Positions 25,673-35,580 of a stretch of DNA of 37,650 bases are shown here, in pieces. Location: contig NZ_QEWR01000007.1 in the NCBI RefSeq assembly GCF_003121925.1, positions 1-37,650 of the forward strand. Reading direction: 5' to 3'. Position 1 is the stretch's first letter, and every line of letters starts with the position of its first letter. Source of the DNA: Ignatzschineria indica. GTDB taxonomy: Bacteria; Pseudomonadota; Gammaproteobacteria; Cardiobacteriales; Wohlfahrtiimonadaceae. A program made the translations under genes and the position numbers. The notes under the pieces are model-generated. The model was not told the origin of the DNA. It ran no database searches and was given only the letters and a program-made list of their open reading frames with translations.

Positions 25673-25731
25673 AGCACAACTGAAACTGTTAGCAGAAACG
25701 TCAGTAGGAATATCAGTAGGAATAGGAACGC

Positions 25732-26772
25732 ATGTTGAAATTATCAGATTATGATTACCATCTCCCCGAAGAGTTGATTGCTCAATTTCCACCGAAAGTG
25801 AGGGGTACTTCTCGGCTATTAGTCCCTTATCAAGGGGAGATTCGAGACCATAGCTTTGATGCTTTGGTTGAATATTTACGCCCCGGGGATCGTATTGTTA
25901 TCAATAATACCCGTGTTTTACCTGCTCGACTCTTTGGGCAAAAAGAGACCGGCGGTAAGGTTGAAATTATGGTTGAACGCCTTTTAACAGAGACAGATGT
26001 CTTAGCGCAAATTAAAGCGAGCAAGGCATTAAAAGTTGGGCAAAAGGTTCTTATTGAGGGAGTACCTCGCTTAGAGATGGTCGAAAGAGATGAGAATTTC
26101 TTTCAACTACGAACGATCGATGGAAGCGCGATTGCACAACTGCTAGAAAGCTATGGGCATCTTCCTCTTCCTCCCTATATTACTCGCAGTGATGAAGAGC
26201 TAGATCAGTCTCGTTATCAGACGGTCTTTAATAAAGAGGAGGGTGCGGTTGCGGCACCGACTGCCGGACTTCACTTTACAGAGGAGTTGCTTGATCAACT
26301 GCGTCAAAAAGGGGTCGATATTACAGAGATTACGCTACATGTCGGTGCCGGGACGTTTCAGCCGATTCGAAGTGAAAATTTAGATGAGCATCAGATGCAT
26401 AAAGAGTGGATCTCTGTACCGGAATCGGCAGTAGCAGAGATTAAAGCAACAAAAGCGTCGGGGAAAAGAGTGATTGCGATTGGCACGACAGCCGTGCGAG
26501 CATTAGAGAGCGCTGCTCTTTCAGGGGAGTTGCGCCCATTTGTGGGAGATACAGATATCTTTATTAAGCCGGGATTTGAGTTTAGAGTGATCGATGGACT
26601 TTTAACAAACTTTCATCTCCCTAAATCGACACTTTTGGTTCTTGTCTCAACCTTGATGGGGAAAAAACGTATCGAAGAGATCTATCAGCATGCGGTTAAA
26701 TCGCAATACCGTTTCTTTAGTTACGGGGATAGTATGTTGTTAGTGCCGGAATTAGATCGAGCAAAGGAGTAG
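25732..26772 (+). CDS. queA: tRNA preQ1(34) S-adenosylmethionine ribosyltransferase-isomerase
   Basis: The 346-residue protein makes epoxyqueuosine in tRNA by transferring and rearranging the ribosyl group of S-adenosylmethionine onto preQ1. It has the family's opening Y-x-L-P-E-E-L-I-A-Q-x-P and R-L-L-V, the N-N-T-R-V-L-P-A-R-L segment, A-A-P-T-A-G-L-H-F-T near 175-184, and T-L-H-V-G-x-G-T-F. Length is normal. The start has only AGGAA (25724-25728), inside a stretch of repeated GTAGGAAT units. The downstream transporter starts four bases after the stop. The usual partner tgt is not in the window. Confidence 0.97.
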   Translation: MLKLSDYDYHLPEELIAQFPPKVRGTSRLLVPYQGEIRDHSFDALVEYLRPGDRIVINNTRVLPARLFGQKETGGKVEIMVERLLTETDVLAQIKASKALKVGQKVLIEGVPRLEMVERDENFFQLRTIDGSAIAQLLESYGHLPLPPYITRSDEELDQSRYQTVFNKEEGAVAAPTAGLHFTEELLDQLRQKGVDITEITLHVGAGTFQPIRSENLDEHQMHKEWISVPESAVAEIKATKASGKRVIAIGTTAVRALESAALSGELRPFVGDTDIFIKPGFEFRVIDGLLTNFHLPKSTLLVLVSTLMGKKRIEEIYQHAVKSQYRFFSYGDSMLLVPELDRAKE

Positions 26773-26776
26773 GATT

Positions 26777-28051
26777 ATGGCGCAAGGTTTAACACGAGAT
26801 GAAGTAAAGACTCTCTCGCTCTCCTCTTTAGGTGGGGCATTGGAGTTTTATGATTTTATAGTTTTTTTAACATTTGCCTCAACCTTAAGAGTGCTCTTTT
26901 TCCCGGCAGAATCAGAGTTAGTTGCTACGGTGATGACCTATCTTACCTATGCGATTGCTTATTTTGTTCGCCCACTAAGTGGTGTTGTGTTGGCCCATTT
27001 TGGCGATCTAATTGGCCGGAAGAAGGTCTTTATGTTCTCGCTCTTTATGATGGCGCTGCCGACACTTGCCATTGGCTTATTGCCGACCTACGAGTCCATC
27101 GGTTATTTTGCGCCGGCCCTTCTTCTTTTGATGCGAATATTACAAGGTGTTGCTTTAGGAGGGGAAGTTCCTAGTGCCCATGTCTTTGTTACAGAGCATG
27201 TTTCTCATGGACGCTTTGGTATCGCCAATAGTGCTATTGCCGCAGGTCTTACTTTTGGTGTCTTGATAGGTCATTTTGTCTCGACGATGATGAATATCAC
27301 TTTTACCGCCTCTGAAACTTTAGCCTATGCCTGGCGAATTCCCTTTATTTTAGGGGGCGTTTTAGGATTATTAGCAGTCTATCTTCGTCGATACCTTAAA
27401 GAGACACCGGTTTTCTTAGAGATGCAGAAGCAGAAAGCATTACATGCCGGTACACCTATGAAAACGCTCTTAAAAGATTTTCGCCCACAACTCTTTATTG
27501 CCACATTGAGTACTTGGTTATTGATTGCCGGAGTTGTTTTAGTCCTGTTGGCACCTAATTTAATGAAGTCAGAAGTCTTTAATATTGAGGCCGGATTCGT
27601 TAATAAAGCGGCCCTAGTTGCCACTTTTATGAATATTGTGGGGAGTTTAGCAGCGGGCTTATTAGTTGATCGAATCGGTTTGAGAAAGACTCTTTTCGGT
27701 TTTGCATCCCTTCTTGCGATCACGAGCTATATCTTCTTTACCGCATTAGGCAGTAGTGATTTGACACAGGTCGGAATCCTTTATGCCATCGCCTCCTTCT
27801 TCTTAGGAATCGTTGCTTGTGTGCCGATGATTATCATTCGTCTCTTTCCGGCAGATGTGCGTTTAACCGGAATGGGCTTCTCATACAATATCGGTAATGC
27901 TGTATTTGCGGGTTTAACAACTTTTTTAGTCCCGGTAATAGCAGAACATTTCCATCCTATGTTTATTGCCTATTACATCCTCTTCTTATGTGCATTAGGA
28001 ATCTTTTTAAGCCTCTATTTAGGTCGAGAGAGATTCAAGAGTTATCTCTAA
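26777..28051 (+). CDS. MFS transporter, metabolite:H+ symporter (MHS/ProP-like) type
   Basis: This 424-residue membrane protein has the MHS-branch features of the major facilitator superfamily: the opening S-S-L-G-G-A-L-E-F-Y-D-F, a R-P-L-S-G-V-V-L-A-H-F-G-D segment followed by G-R-K-K, and R-I-L-Q-G-V-A-L-G-G-E in helix 4. About twelve hydrophobic segments are visible. MHS proteins import organic acids, betaines or similar solutes with protons. The exact substrate is unknown. Its Shine-Dalgarno AAAGGAG overlaps the last codons of queA, so it is translated from the same message although the functions look unrelated. Confidence 0.9.
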   Translation: MAQGLTRDEVKTLSLSSLGGALEFYDFIVFLTFASTLRVLFFPAESELVATVMTYLTYAIAYFVRPLSGVVLAHFGDLIGRKKVFMFSLFMMALPTLAIGLLPTYESIGYFAPALLLLMRILQGVALGGEVPSAHVFVTEHVSHGRFGIANSAIAAGLTFGVLIGHFVSTMMNITFTASETLAYAWRIPFILGGVLGLLAVYLRRYLKETPVFLEMQKQKALHAGTPMKTLLKDFRPQLFIATLSTWLLIAGVVLVLLAPNLMKSEVFNIEAGFVNKAALVATFMNIVGSLAAGLLVDRIGLRKTLFGFASLLAITSYIFFTALGSSDLTQVGILYAIASFFLGIVACVPMIIIRLFPADVRLTGMGFSYNIGNAVFAGLTTFLVPVIAEHFHPMFIAYYILFLCALGIFLSLYLGRERFKSYL

Positions 28052-28150
28052 TAGATCTTCATAAGCTAGGGGAAGTTTTAAGATCGAATAGAGATCTGAG
28101 TCTTCAATGATCGACAGCAGATTGTAACAGCAGGTCATTGTAGGATGAAA

Positions 28151-28184
28151 AAGAGAAAGGAGCATATTGAAAGATACGCTCCCT
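28151..28184 (-). terminator. Hairpin with T-rich tail, terminator of the minus-strand SDR
   Basis: GGAGC (28159-28163) pairs with GCTCC (28178-28182), extended by an inner A-T segment. On the minus strand it is followed by TTTCTCTTTTTC. It lies about 65 bases beyond the SDR stop and may also serve the convergent transporter gene weakly. Confidence 0.5.
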
Positions 28185-28198
28185 CTCTATTTAACTAT

Positions 28199-28224
28199 GA
28201 ATATAGGAGAAATATCCTATATTC
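28199..28224 (-). other. Perfect 10-bp hairpin after the SDR gene
   Basis: GAATATAGGA (28199-28208) and TCCTATATTC (28215-28224) form a perfect stem with a six-base loop, 22 bases beyond the stop of the minus-strand SDR. No T run follows, so it may protect the mRNA 3' end rather than terminate. Confidence 0.45.
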
Positions 28225-28245
28225 AATATCCAGATATATTTGTGG

Positions 28246-29001
28246 TTAGAGTAGTGCTTCCGGTGATTCTGGGAGAATCTGTCCACCATCGATAATGATG
28301 GTTTGTCCTGTAATATATTTAGCTTCTTTCGATGCCAGAAAAGCTGCGGCATAACCGATATCTTTAGGTTCTCCTAATGTATGTGTCGGGATTGTCGCAC
28401 GCATCTGATTGAGATAAGTCTCCCCTTGTGCTTCGAGTCCCTCCGTTAAGATATTGCCGGGTAGAACCGCATTCACTGTAATGCCAAAGCGAGCATATTC
28501 GAGAGCAGCGCTACGCATAAATCCTAATTGAGCCGCCTTAGATGCTCCATAATGGCTCCAACCGGGGAATCCCGTAATATTTCCTGTAATAGATGATGTA
28601 ATAATCACGCGGCCATAACCTTGATTTTTCATCACTCTAAGGGCTGCTTGGACAATAAAGAAGGTTCCTTTGACATTGACCTCTTGCATAAAGTCCCAAT
28701 CTTTCTCTGTCATCTCTTCGATAGTCGCTTGTGGAAAGATGCCGGTATTGGAGCAGAGAATATCGAGTCTGCCATATCTCTCGGCCACCTCTTCGATACG
28801 CGTTTGGCAGAGTGCCTGATCCGTAACATCTAACGCGACAAAGTCACAGCCTAATTCTTTTGCTGTCTGATTGCCGGCAGTAGTATCAATATCTGCAATA
28901 ATAACGGTTGCCCCAGCTTCAATCAGCGCCTCAACAATACCGCGTCCGATACCTTTTGCACCACCTGTCACCATTGCGATCTGTTTATCTAATGAAAACA
29001 T
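28246..29001 (-). CDS. SDR-family oxidoreductase, FabG-like
   Basis: The 251-residue protein is a complete classical SDR. T12-G-G-A-K-G-I-G binds the cofactor, and the active site is S136/S137 with Y151-G-A-S-K155. The NNAG motif is S84-N-T-G. The D39-I-D after the second strand suggests NAD(H) preference. G-I-T-V-N-A-V-L-P-G and the C-terminal Y-I-T-G-Q-T-I-I-I-D-G-G are common to 3-oxoacyl-ACP reductase-like and alcohol/polyol dehydrogenases, so the substrate is open. A good AAAGGAG lies five bases before the ATG. It is monocistronic. Confidence 0.9.
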   Translation of the reverse strand: MFSLDKQIAMVTGGAKGIGRGIVEALIEAGATVIIADIDTTAGNQTAKELGCDFVALDVTDQALCQTRIEEVAERYGRLDILCSNTGIFPQATIEEMTEKDWDFMQEVNVKGTFFIVQAALRVMKNQGYGRVIITSSITGNITGFPGWSHYGASKAAQLGFMRSAALEYARFGITVNAVLPGNILTEGLEAQGETYLNQMRATIPTHTLGEPKDIGYAAAFLASKEAKYITGQTIIIDGGQILPESPEALL

Positions 29002-29352
29002 CGTAACTCCTTTGCTTAAGCAGAGATCTTAAGTAGAAAGATAAGAGTGGGAATCTTGGTAGATAATCCTTACTATCTACAATTTACTTTGATGATGGAT
29101 TCCCAGTTAGAAAGATGGATCTCAATACTTCATCTCTCAGCACTCTTTTCATCACATAACATCATATATGAAATCATCATACAAGAAATGGGGTAGGTTG
29201 AGGGGTTATTAAAATAATTATTCCAATCGTTATTCAAATTATTATTTCAGTCACTGTTTTAATGTTTATTAATATTAGTTTTAAGAAAACAGATGTAAAA
29301 GCGGCATAAAAGAAGATATAAAGCGGATATGAAAATGGACATAAACTAATAT

Positions 29353-29416
29353 CCATCATTCCATCATTCCATCATTCCATCATTCCATCATTCCATCATT
29401 CCATCATTCCATCATT
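29353..29416 (+). repeat. Eight perfect tandem copies of CCATCATT
   Basis: An 8-bp unit is repeated eight times without interruption in non-coding DNA. Upstream ATGs on the plus strand meet stops before the array, and the reverse strand has a TGA in every frame, so it is not part of a gene. Copy number should be unstable by replication slippage. Confidence 0.97.
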
Positions 29417-29539
29417 TTATTACAAATCTATTGTGCACCTATTTATCTACGCTATTTATAAAATAGTGATGCGTTCATCTATATCTTTTTAAAAGGCCTA
29501 CACAAGTTCCCCGTAAGCTTTTAATAAGTTTTGTATAAA

Positions 29540-29569
29540 TTGACTGATCTACTTATAAGCTCTTATTAT
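29540..29569 (+). promoter_or_regulatory. Candidate sigma-70 promoter of rppH
   Basis: TTGACT (29540-29545) and TATTAT (29564-29569) are separated by 18 bases, about 155 bases before the rppH ATG. The CCATCATT array lies some 125 bases further upstream. Confidence 0.5.
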
Positions 29570-29725
29570 CTTTGATACTCTCTATCTTTTAGATAAGAGA
29601 TGACTATCACATCTAACAGCCCATTTTAGCGAGGCTTCCTACTTCTATTTTAAATAAGATTTGGCTTTAAAGGCGCCTTGTGGAACAATAGAGCTGATAT
29701 TTTAATTTTTAGATAAAGGCACAAA

Positions 29726-30373
29726 ATGATAGACAATGATGGCTTTCGGGCAAACGTTGGAATCATATTGTGTAATCAAAATCAGCAGTTATTCTGGGGT
29801 CATCGCATCGGTCAATTAGATGCTTGGCAATTTCCACAAGGGGGAATTGATCCAAATGAGACACCGGAAGAGGCCATGTATAGAGAGCTTTATGAGGAAG
29901 TTGGATTACGCCCTGAACATATTAAAATTTTAGGTAGAACAGATCGGTGGTTACGTTATCGTTTACCCCACAATTTGATTCGCCGAAATCATATGAATGA
30001 GAGAACATGTATCGGCCAAAAGCAGGTCTGGTTTATGCTCGAATTTATCGGTGAGGAAGCGGATTTTAATCTGAATGCGGCGGACCATCCCGAGTTTGAT
30101 CACTATAAGTGGGTTGATTATTGGTTACCATTGCGCGATGTGATTCATTTTAAACGTAAAGTTTATGATAAAGCGCTAACAGAGCTTGCCCCTTTGATTT
30201 TTGAAAGAACGGTTCCTAAAAAACCTAAAGATTTACGCTCACGAAGACGTCATTCCCTCTTTAGAATGCACTCTCGCAAGCAGACTTTCAAAGAGCGAAA
30301 TGGAGAGAAGAGAATCTCTTTTGAAGAGCGACATATAGAGCAACACATTATTATTGAGAAAAGCACGTATTAG
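29726..30373 (+). CDS. rppH: RNA pyrophosphohydrolase (Nudix)
   Basis: RppH removes pyrophosphate from the 5' end of mRNA, which starts RNase E-dependent decay. The opening [13 protein letters not shown] matches the family. The Nudix box runs from G-G-I-D-P-N-E to R-E-L-Y-E-E-V-G-L (about 39-61), with the catalytic Glu residues present. I-G-Q-K-Q-V-W-F and P-E-F-D-x-Y-x-W-V-x-Y-W are further RppH blocks. At 215 residues it is longer than E. coli RppH (176): the last 55 residues are a basic Arg/Lys-rich tail that might bind RNA. The stop codon lies in the loop of the terminator hairpin. Confidence 0.95.
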   Translation: MIDNDGFRANVGIILCNQNQQLFWGHRIGQLDAWQFPQGGIDPNETPEEAMYRELYEEVGLRPEHIKILGRTDRWLRYRLPHNLIRRNHMNERTCIGQKQVWFMLEFIGEEADFNLNAADHPEFDHYKWVDYWLPLRDVIHFKRKVYDKALTELAPLIFERTVPKKPKDLRSRRRHSLFRMHSRKQTFKERNGEKRISFEERHIEQHIIIEKSTY

Positions 30374-30387
30374 ACGTGCTTTTTTTA
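30360..30387. terminator. Intrinsic terminator overlapping the end of rppH
   Basis: AAAGCACGT (30360-30368) pairs perfectly with ACGTGCTTT (30374-30382), followed by T residues to 30387. The loop contains the rppH stop codon TAG (30371-30373). On the minus strand the same hairpin is followed by TTTTC, so it can also end the convergent MATE gene. Confidence 0.92.
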
Positions 30388-30452
30388 TATCACTATTTTC
30401 ACTATTTATAATGGTGACTTTTAGGGACTTTCCGAGGCTTCTAGAGCTCTTT

Positions 30453-31796
30453 TTAATGCTCAATCCAGCCTTCATTTTGTTCAATTCGGTAGGTGAAATA
30501 GATCATAATAATACCTCGTAACAGCATAAAGAGGAGGAATGAGAGCCATAATCCATCATTGCCAAAGGGGGTTAGTAGAATACCGATCGGTAAAGCGATT
30601 ATAAAAGCGCCTATCATTGCATTGCGCATCTCTTTTGCACGCGTTGCGCCGATAAAGAGGCCATCTAGAAGATAACTCCAAACACTAATTAAGGGGAGGA
30701 GTGTTAGATAAGGAATTAGCGGGTAAGCGCTCTCTCGGACAGTATCGATATTGGAGATCAGGTTGATAAATTGATCTCCCCATAATAGAAAGAGAAAGAA
30801 GAAGAGTAGTGTGATTATTAATGCCCAGCCACCGGCGATTACCATGACAGATTGTAATTGGTCTCGGCTTTTTTCACCAATTGCTCGGCCTGTTAATGCT
30901 TCGATAGCATGAGCAAATCCATCTAAGAGATAGGAGAGAATAAAGAGACCATTGAGAATAATCATATTTGCGGCAACAATATCACCGCCAAGCCGGGAGC
31001 CTTGTAGTGTTACTAAAAAGAAGGCAAGTTGTAGTGTTAAGCTACGAATAAAGATATCCCGATTAACAAAGATTAGAGGTTGCCAATTTTGCCATTTTTT
31101 TAGTGGTGAAAATCTCCAATGACCACGGTTTTTCAGTAATATTTTAGGAAGGATTGCCAAACCGACAAAGAGACCAAAATATTCAGAGATAACCGCTGCT
31201 TTTGCAACGCCTGTAATACCAAGATTCAGTTTTAAGATAAAGAGTAATGTTAAAAGAATATTGAGGATATTAGTGGCTAATAACATATAGAAGGGAATAC
31301 GTGCATTTTGCATGCCTAAAAACCAACCTATCAGCGCAAAGTTGATTAAAGCTGCGGGAGCTCCCATTAAACGCCATGCAAAAAATTGAGAAGCACCATT
31401 ATAGAGTTCAGGTTCAGGATTGATAATTGAAAATGCGAGTGTTGTAATCGGGAAGGCTAGAAGTAGTAGGACAAGGGCTAAGAGAAGCGCTAAGAGAATA
31501 CCTTGAATGAGGATTAGTCGAATCATTCCCCCATTTTTATGGCCATAAGCCTGTGCGGTAAAGCCCGTTGTTCCCATGCGTAGAAAGTTTAAGATAGCGA
31601 TTAGAAAGAGATAGATACTGCTACCAATACCGACACTTGCCATCTGATTTGCATCATTCAGATGACCTACAATCATGGTATCAACTGTCCCTACCAGCGG
31701 GACAGAGATGTTTGAAAGGATCATCGGGAGCGTTAAAGCCCAAACTCGGCGATGAATGGTAAGGTTATTCCAAGCTAAGAGGAGGTTTTTTCCCAT
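30453..31796 (-). CDS. MATE-family efflux transporter, DinF-like
   Basis: The 447-residue protein has about twelve membrane helices and the MATE-family layout of two homologous halves. The first helix region has L-T-L-P-M-I-L-S-N-I-S-V-P-L-V-G and then D-T-M-I-V-G-H-L, and the second has the related L-D-G-F-A-H-A-I-E-A-L-T-G. This pattern, with a short N-terminus, fits the DinF subfamily of Na+ or H+ coupled exporters. Substrates could be drugs, dyes or metabolites. The ATG at 31796 has no good Shine-Dalgarno sequence (GAGCCGATAAAAT precedes it), so translation may be weak or the start slightly different. Confidence 0.93.
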   Translation of the reverse strand: MGKNLLLAWNNLTIHRRVWALTLPMILSNISVPLVGTVDTMIVGHLNDANQMASVGIGSSIYLFLIAILNFLRMGTTGFTAQAYGHKNGGMIRLILIQGILLALLLALVLLLLAFPITTLAFSIINPEPELYNGASQFFAWRLMGAPAALINFALIGWFLGMQNARIPFYMLLATNILNILLTLLFILKLNLGITGVAKAAVISEYFGLFVGLAILPKILLKNRGHWRFSPLKKWQNWQPLIFVNRDIFIRSLTLQLAFFLVTLQGSRLGGDIVAANMIILNGLFILSYLLDGFAHAIEALTGRAIGEKSRDQLQSVMVIAGGWALIITLLFFFLFLLWGDQFINLISNIDTVRESAYPLIPYLTLLPLISVWSYLLDGLFIGATRAKEMRNAMIGAFIIALPIGILLTPFGNDGLWLSFLLFMLLRGIIMIYFTYRIEQNEGWIEH

Positions 31797-32216
31797 ATTT
31801 TATCGGCTCTTATAATCGACATCATTACTAGTGCGATGTTTATTGAAGTTTATTTTTGAAAAAAATTTGAAAAAGATATTAAAATTTTCTGAGATGTGGT
31901 GCGCTGGATTGAAAAAGGAATCTTATCAGAGAATCTATTAGGACGCTGAAGAGGGAGTTCTAAAACCGGTTAATCATTGCTCATTTATTAATCAAAATGA
32001 AGAAAAAGAGGGGGGACAGACTTGAAACCCTTTTTATTGACCCCATCAATTAAGACGTAACTCAGGCTGGACCTTATAAATAAGCCTCTGCTAGGGCAAG
32101 TGAGATAAGGTTTCTGATAATAACAATTGATAAAACATCATATGGAGCGTTAATTGACTCACTTTTAAGGTAGCAATTAACAATCATTTAATGAATCTTT
32201 TAATGAGGAATAAACT
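31797..32216. other. Spacer between MATE gene and groES
   Basis: These 420 bases hold the groESL heat-shock promoter (32021-32048) and a leader of about 160 bases. No gene was seen. The left part should contain the minus-strand MATE promoter, which I could not define. Confidence 0.5.
32021..32048 (+). promoter_or_regulatory. Sigma-32 (RpoH) heat-shock promoter of groESL
   Basis: CTTGAAA (32021-32027) and CCCCATCA (32041-32048), spaced by 13 bases, fit the sigma-32 consensus CTTGAAA and CCCCATNT. Transcription would begin near 32055, giving a 160-base leader before groES. I saw no CIRCE (HrcA) inverted repeat. Confidence 0.85.
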
Positions 32217-32507
32217 ATGAAATTACGTCCTTTACATGACAGAGTAATCATCAAACGTGAAGAAGAAGAGCTTAAAACTGCAGGTGGTATCGTTCTTCCA
32301 GGAACAGCTACAGAGAAGCCTTCACGCGGTGTCGTTCTTGCTGTAGGTAACGGTAAGGTATTGGCAAGTGGTGAAGTAAAGACTTTAGATGTCAAAGTTG
32401 GGGATAAAGTTCTTTTTGGTAAATTCTCAGGTTCTGAAGTAGAGGTAGCAGGCGAAGAGCTACTCGTTATGCGTGAAGATGAGATCATGGCGGTTATCGA
32501 GGGTTAA
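32217..32507 (+). CDS. groES: Co-chaperonin GroES
   Basis: This 96-residue protein forms the heptameric lid of the GroEL chamber. It opens with [13 protein letters not shown], and the mobile loop G-G-I-V-L-P that docks to GroEL is at about 24-29. The end, [11 protein letters not shown], is typical. GAGGAA lies six bases before the ATG. It is the first gene of the heat-shock operon, and groEL follows after a 157-base spacer that contains repeated ACAGATCAAA units but no evident terminator. Confidence 0.98.
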   Translation: MKLRPLHDRVIIKREEEELKTAGGIVLPGTATEKPSRGVVLAVGNGKVLASGEVKTLDVKVGDKVLFGKFSGSEVEVAGEELLVMREDEIMAVIEG

Positions 32508-32649
32508 TAGCTTATAACGTAGATGAGACTCTATTTACATAGATATAGAGATGATGTTCTTATCACTTATTAGATTAATTCAACCTCTAACTGATCATAG
32601 TTAACAGATCAAACTAACAGATCAAAGTTATAGAAGAATTTAAACATAG

Positions 32650-34308
<1,659 letters not shown>

Positions 34309-34370
34309 TATCACTCTAATCATCCCTTTCTTATTCGGGATAGATTAAAAAATAAGAGTTGTTTAAGAAG

Positions 34371-34398
34371 AAGGGTCACACAATGTGTGGCCCTTTTT
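34371..34398 (+). terminator. Intrinsic terminator of groESL
   Basis: AAGGGTCACAC (34371-34381) pairs with GTGTGGCCCTT (34385-34395), with one G-T pair and the tight loop AAT, followed by more T residues. It lies 63 bases after the groEL stop. Confidence 0.92.
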
Positions 34399-34771
34399 AT
34401 TGCCTTTATATTTATTGATGTGGAATATTATGAGATAAATAGAATCTTTATAAGAAGATTGTTTTTGTTATGAGGTTGTGATTTTTGGTTTAGATATCAG
34501 AAATTGTTATCTCTATGGAGGAAATTAAATGGATAGAGATAGTGTTGAAAGATACAAAATATAAATAATGATAAAATTTACATCTTTTTAATACATTGAA
34601 TATAGAGCTTATTATTTTATTTTTAAATAAAGGGCGATGAGAAAAAGAGTTCCAATGCCATATTTAATAACATTTTATATATTTATAAAAATATCTATAT
34701 CTTTATGGAGGCAATCATATTTTTCTTTTATAAAGGGCTTTTCAGAATAATATTGCATTAATAGTAAATTA

Positions 34772-34800
34772 TTGACATAAATTGATCTTTTATTTATCAT
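34772..34800 (+). promoter_or_regulatory. Strong sigma-70-type promoter candidate
   Basis: TTGACA (34772-34777) and TATCAT (34795-34800) are spaced by exactly 17 bases. It points toward the lipoprotein gene at 34981, with a leader of about 173 bases. Confidence 0.6.
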
Positions 34801-34980
34801 TTACGAAGATATTTCATCAATTAGAGGTAATTGTGACTTTGGTCAACTTCTTGTAGCGCAATATGTGTATTGGTATATGTTAAAAAAAGTTAAACGTTAG
34901 GCTGCTTTGATACTGATCGTTAGATTCACTTAATCTTGATGAAATAATTGATTAATAATTGAGAGAAATTATAGAAATAT

Positions 34981-35415
34981 ATGACAGCTATGTTTAAATT
35001 ATCGCTCTTAGTCGTTGGGGTCTCTTTAGGGATTACAGCTTGTGCAACACAGCAATATTCGACTCCTAAAGATTTGCGTTTCCAAGATAATAGCAATGGG
35101 AGAAATCAGGTTCTCCATGTAGAGCGAGATGAAAAGCTTTGCAATGACGATACATTGGAGAATCAAAAGTGCCCAATCAATCTCTATATAGATAATTTTT
35201 TAGCGGGGAGTTTTTACGCTAATAACCGTGCGACTTACTACTTAAAGCCGGAGCTATATAGTTTTAAAGTAAAAAACTGTACTACAGAAGAGTGTAAAAC
35301 TTGTGATATCGATTTGCGTGTCGATCAGTTAACGGACAGAAAGTTCACGTTAACAGTAGATATGCTCGGAAAGCCTTTTATTGTTAATTCCGGAAAACCC
35401 CTCTTGTGCCAATAG
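34981..35415 (+). CDS. Putative small lipoprotein, unknown function
   Basis: The 144-residue product has a signal peptide (about 1-20) ending in the lipobox L-G-I-T-A-C21, so it should be lipid-anchored, probably in the outer membrane. The mature part has seven further Cys residues, including K-N-C-T-T-E-E-C-K-T-C, which suggests disulfides in the periplasm. I do not recognise a family with certainty; the mature domain looks like a small beta-rich fold (L-Y-I-D-N-F-L-A-G-S-F-Y-A). No clear Shine-Dalgarno sequence precedes the ATG at 34981, and an ATG at 34990 is an alternative start. It lies just before the giant adhesin gene, and a functional link is possible but unproven. Confidence 0.75.
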   Translation: MTAMFKLSLLVVGVSLGITACATQQYSTPKDLRFQDNSNGRNQVLHVERDEKLCNDDTLENQKCPINLYIDNFLAGSFYANNRATYYLKPELYSFKVKNCTTEECKTCDIDLRVDQLTDRKFTLTVDMLGKPFIVNSGKPLLCQ

Positions 35416-35580
35416 TACTTCCAGTTCTCTTTCTTTAAATTTTATTCAACTTTTCTTCCGATATCTGATCCCATTTTTTAATTTTGATAGCCATTAAATG
35501 ATGCCGCAAATAGATTATTTGTCCTCGGTGGCTATTGTGGATCTTAAAAGAAAATAATATAGCCTTAGGTAAATAAATAG

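Larger units (their letters stand above)
29002..29725. other. Long AT-rich intergenic region between SDR gene and rppH
   Basis: No gene is supported in these 724 bases. They contain AT-rich TTATTCAAATTATT-type imperfect repeats (29210-29280), AAAGCGGATAT-type repeats (29295-29340), the CCATCATT array (29353-29416), a small CTATTT/AAATAG hairpin (29452-29466) and a promoter candidate for rppH. Confidence 0.6.
34309..34980. other. Very AT-rich spacer between groEL and the lipoprotein gene
   Basis: Apart from the groEL terminator and one promoter candidate, nothing recognisable was seen in 672 bases. An 11-codon frame at 34529 with a GGAGGAAATTAA leader is present but unsupported. The AT content between 34430 and 34800 is markedly higher than in the rest of the window. 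Confidence 0.5.

Noticed and set aside
31797-32216. CIRCE element controlling groESL
   Set aside because: No TTAGCACTC-type inverted repeat is present; the sigma-32 promoter explains heat-shock control.
34529-34564. Eleven-codon frame with a GGAGGAAATTAA leader after groEL
   Set aside because: It is too short to support, lies in very AT-rich sequence, and has no adjacent gene for which it could be a leader peptide.
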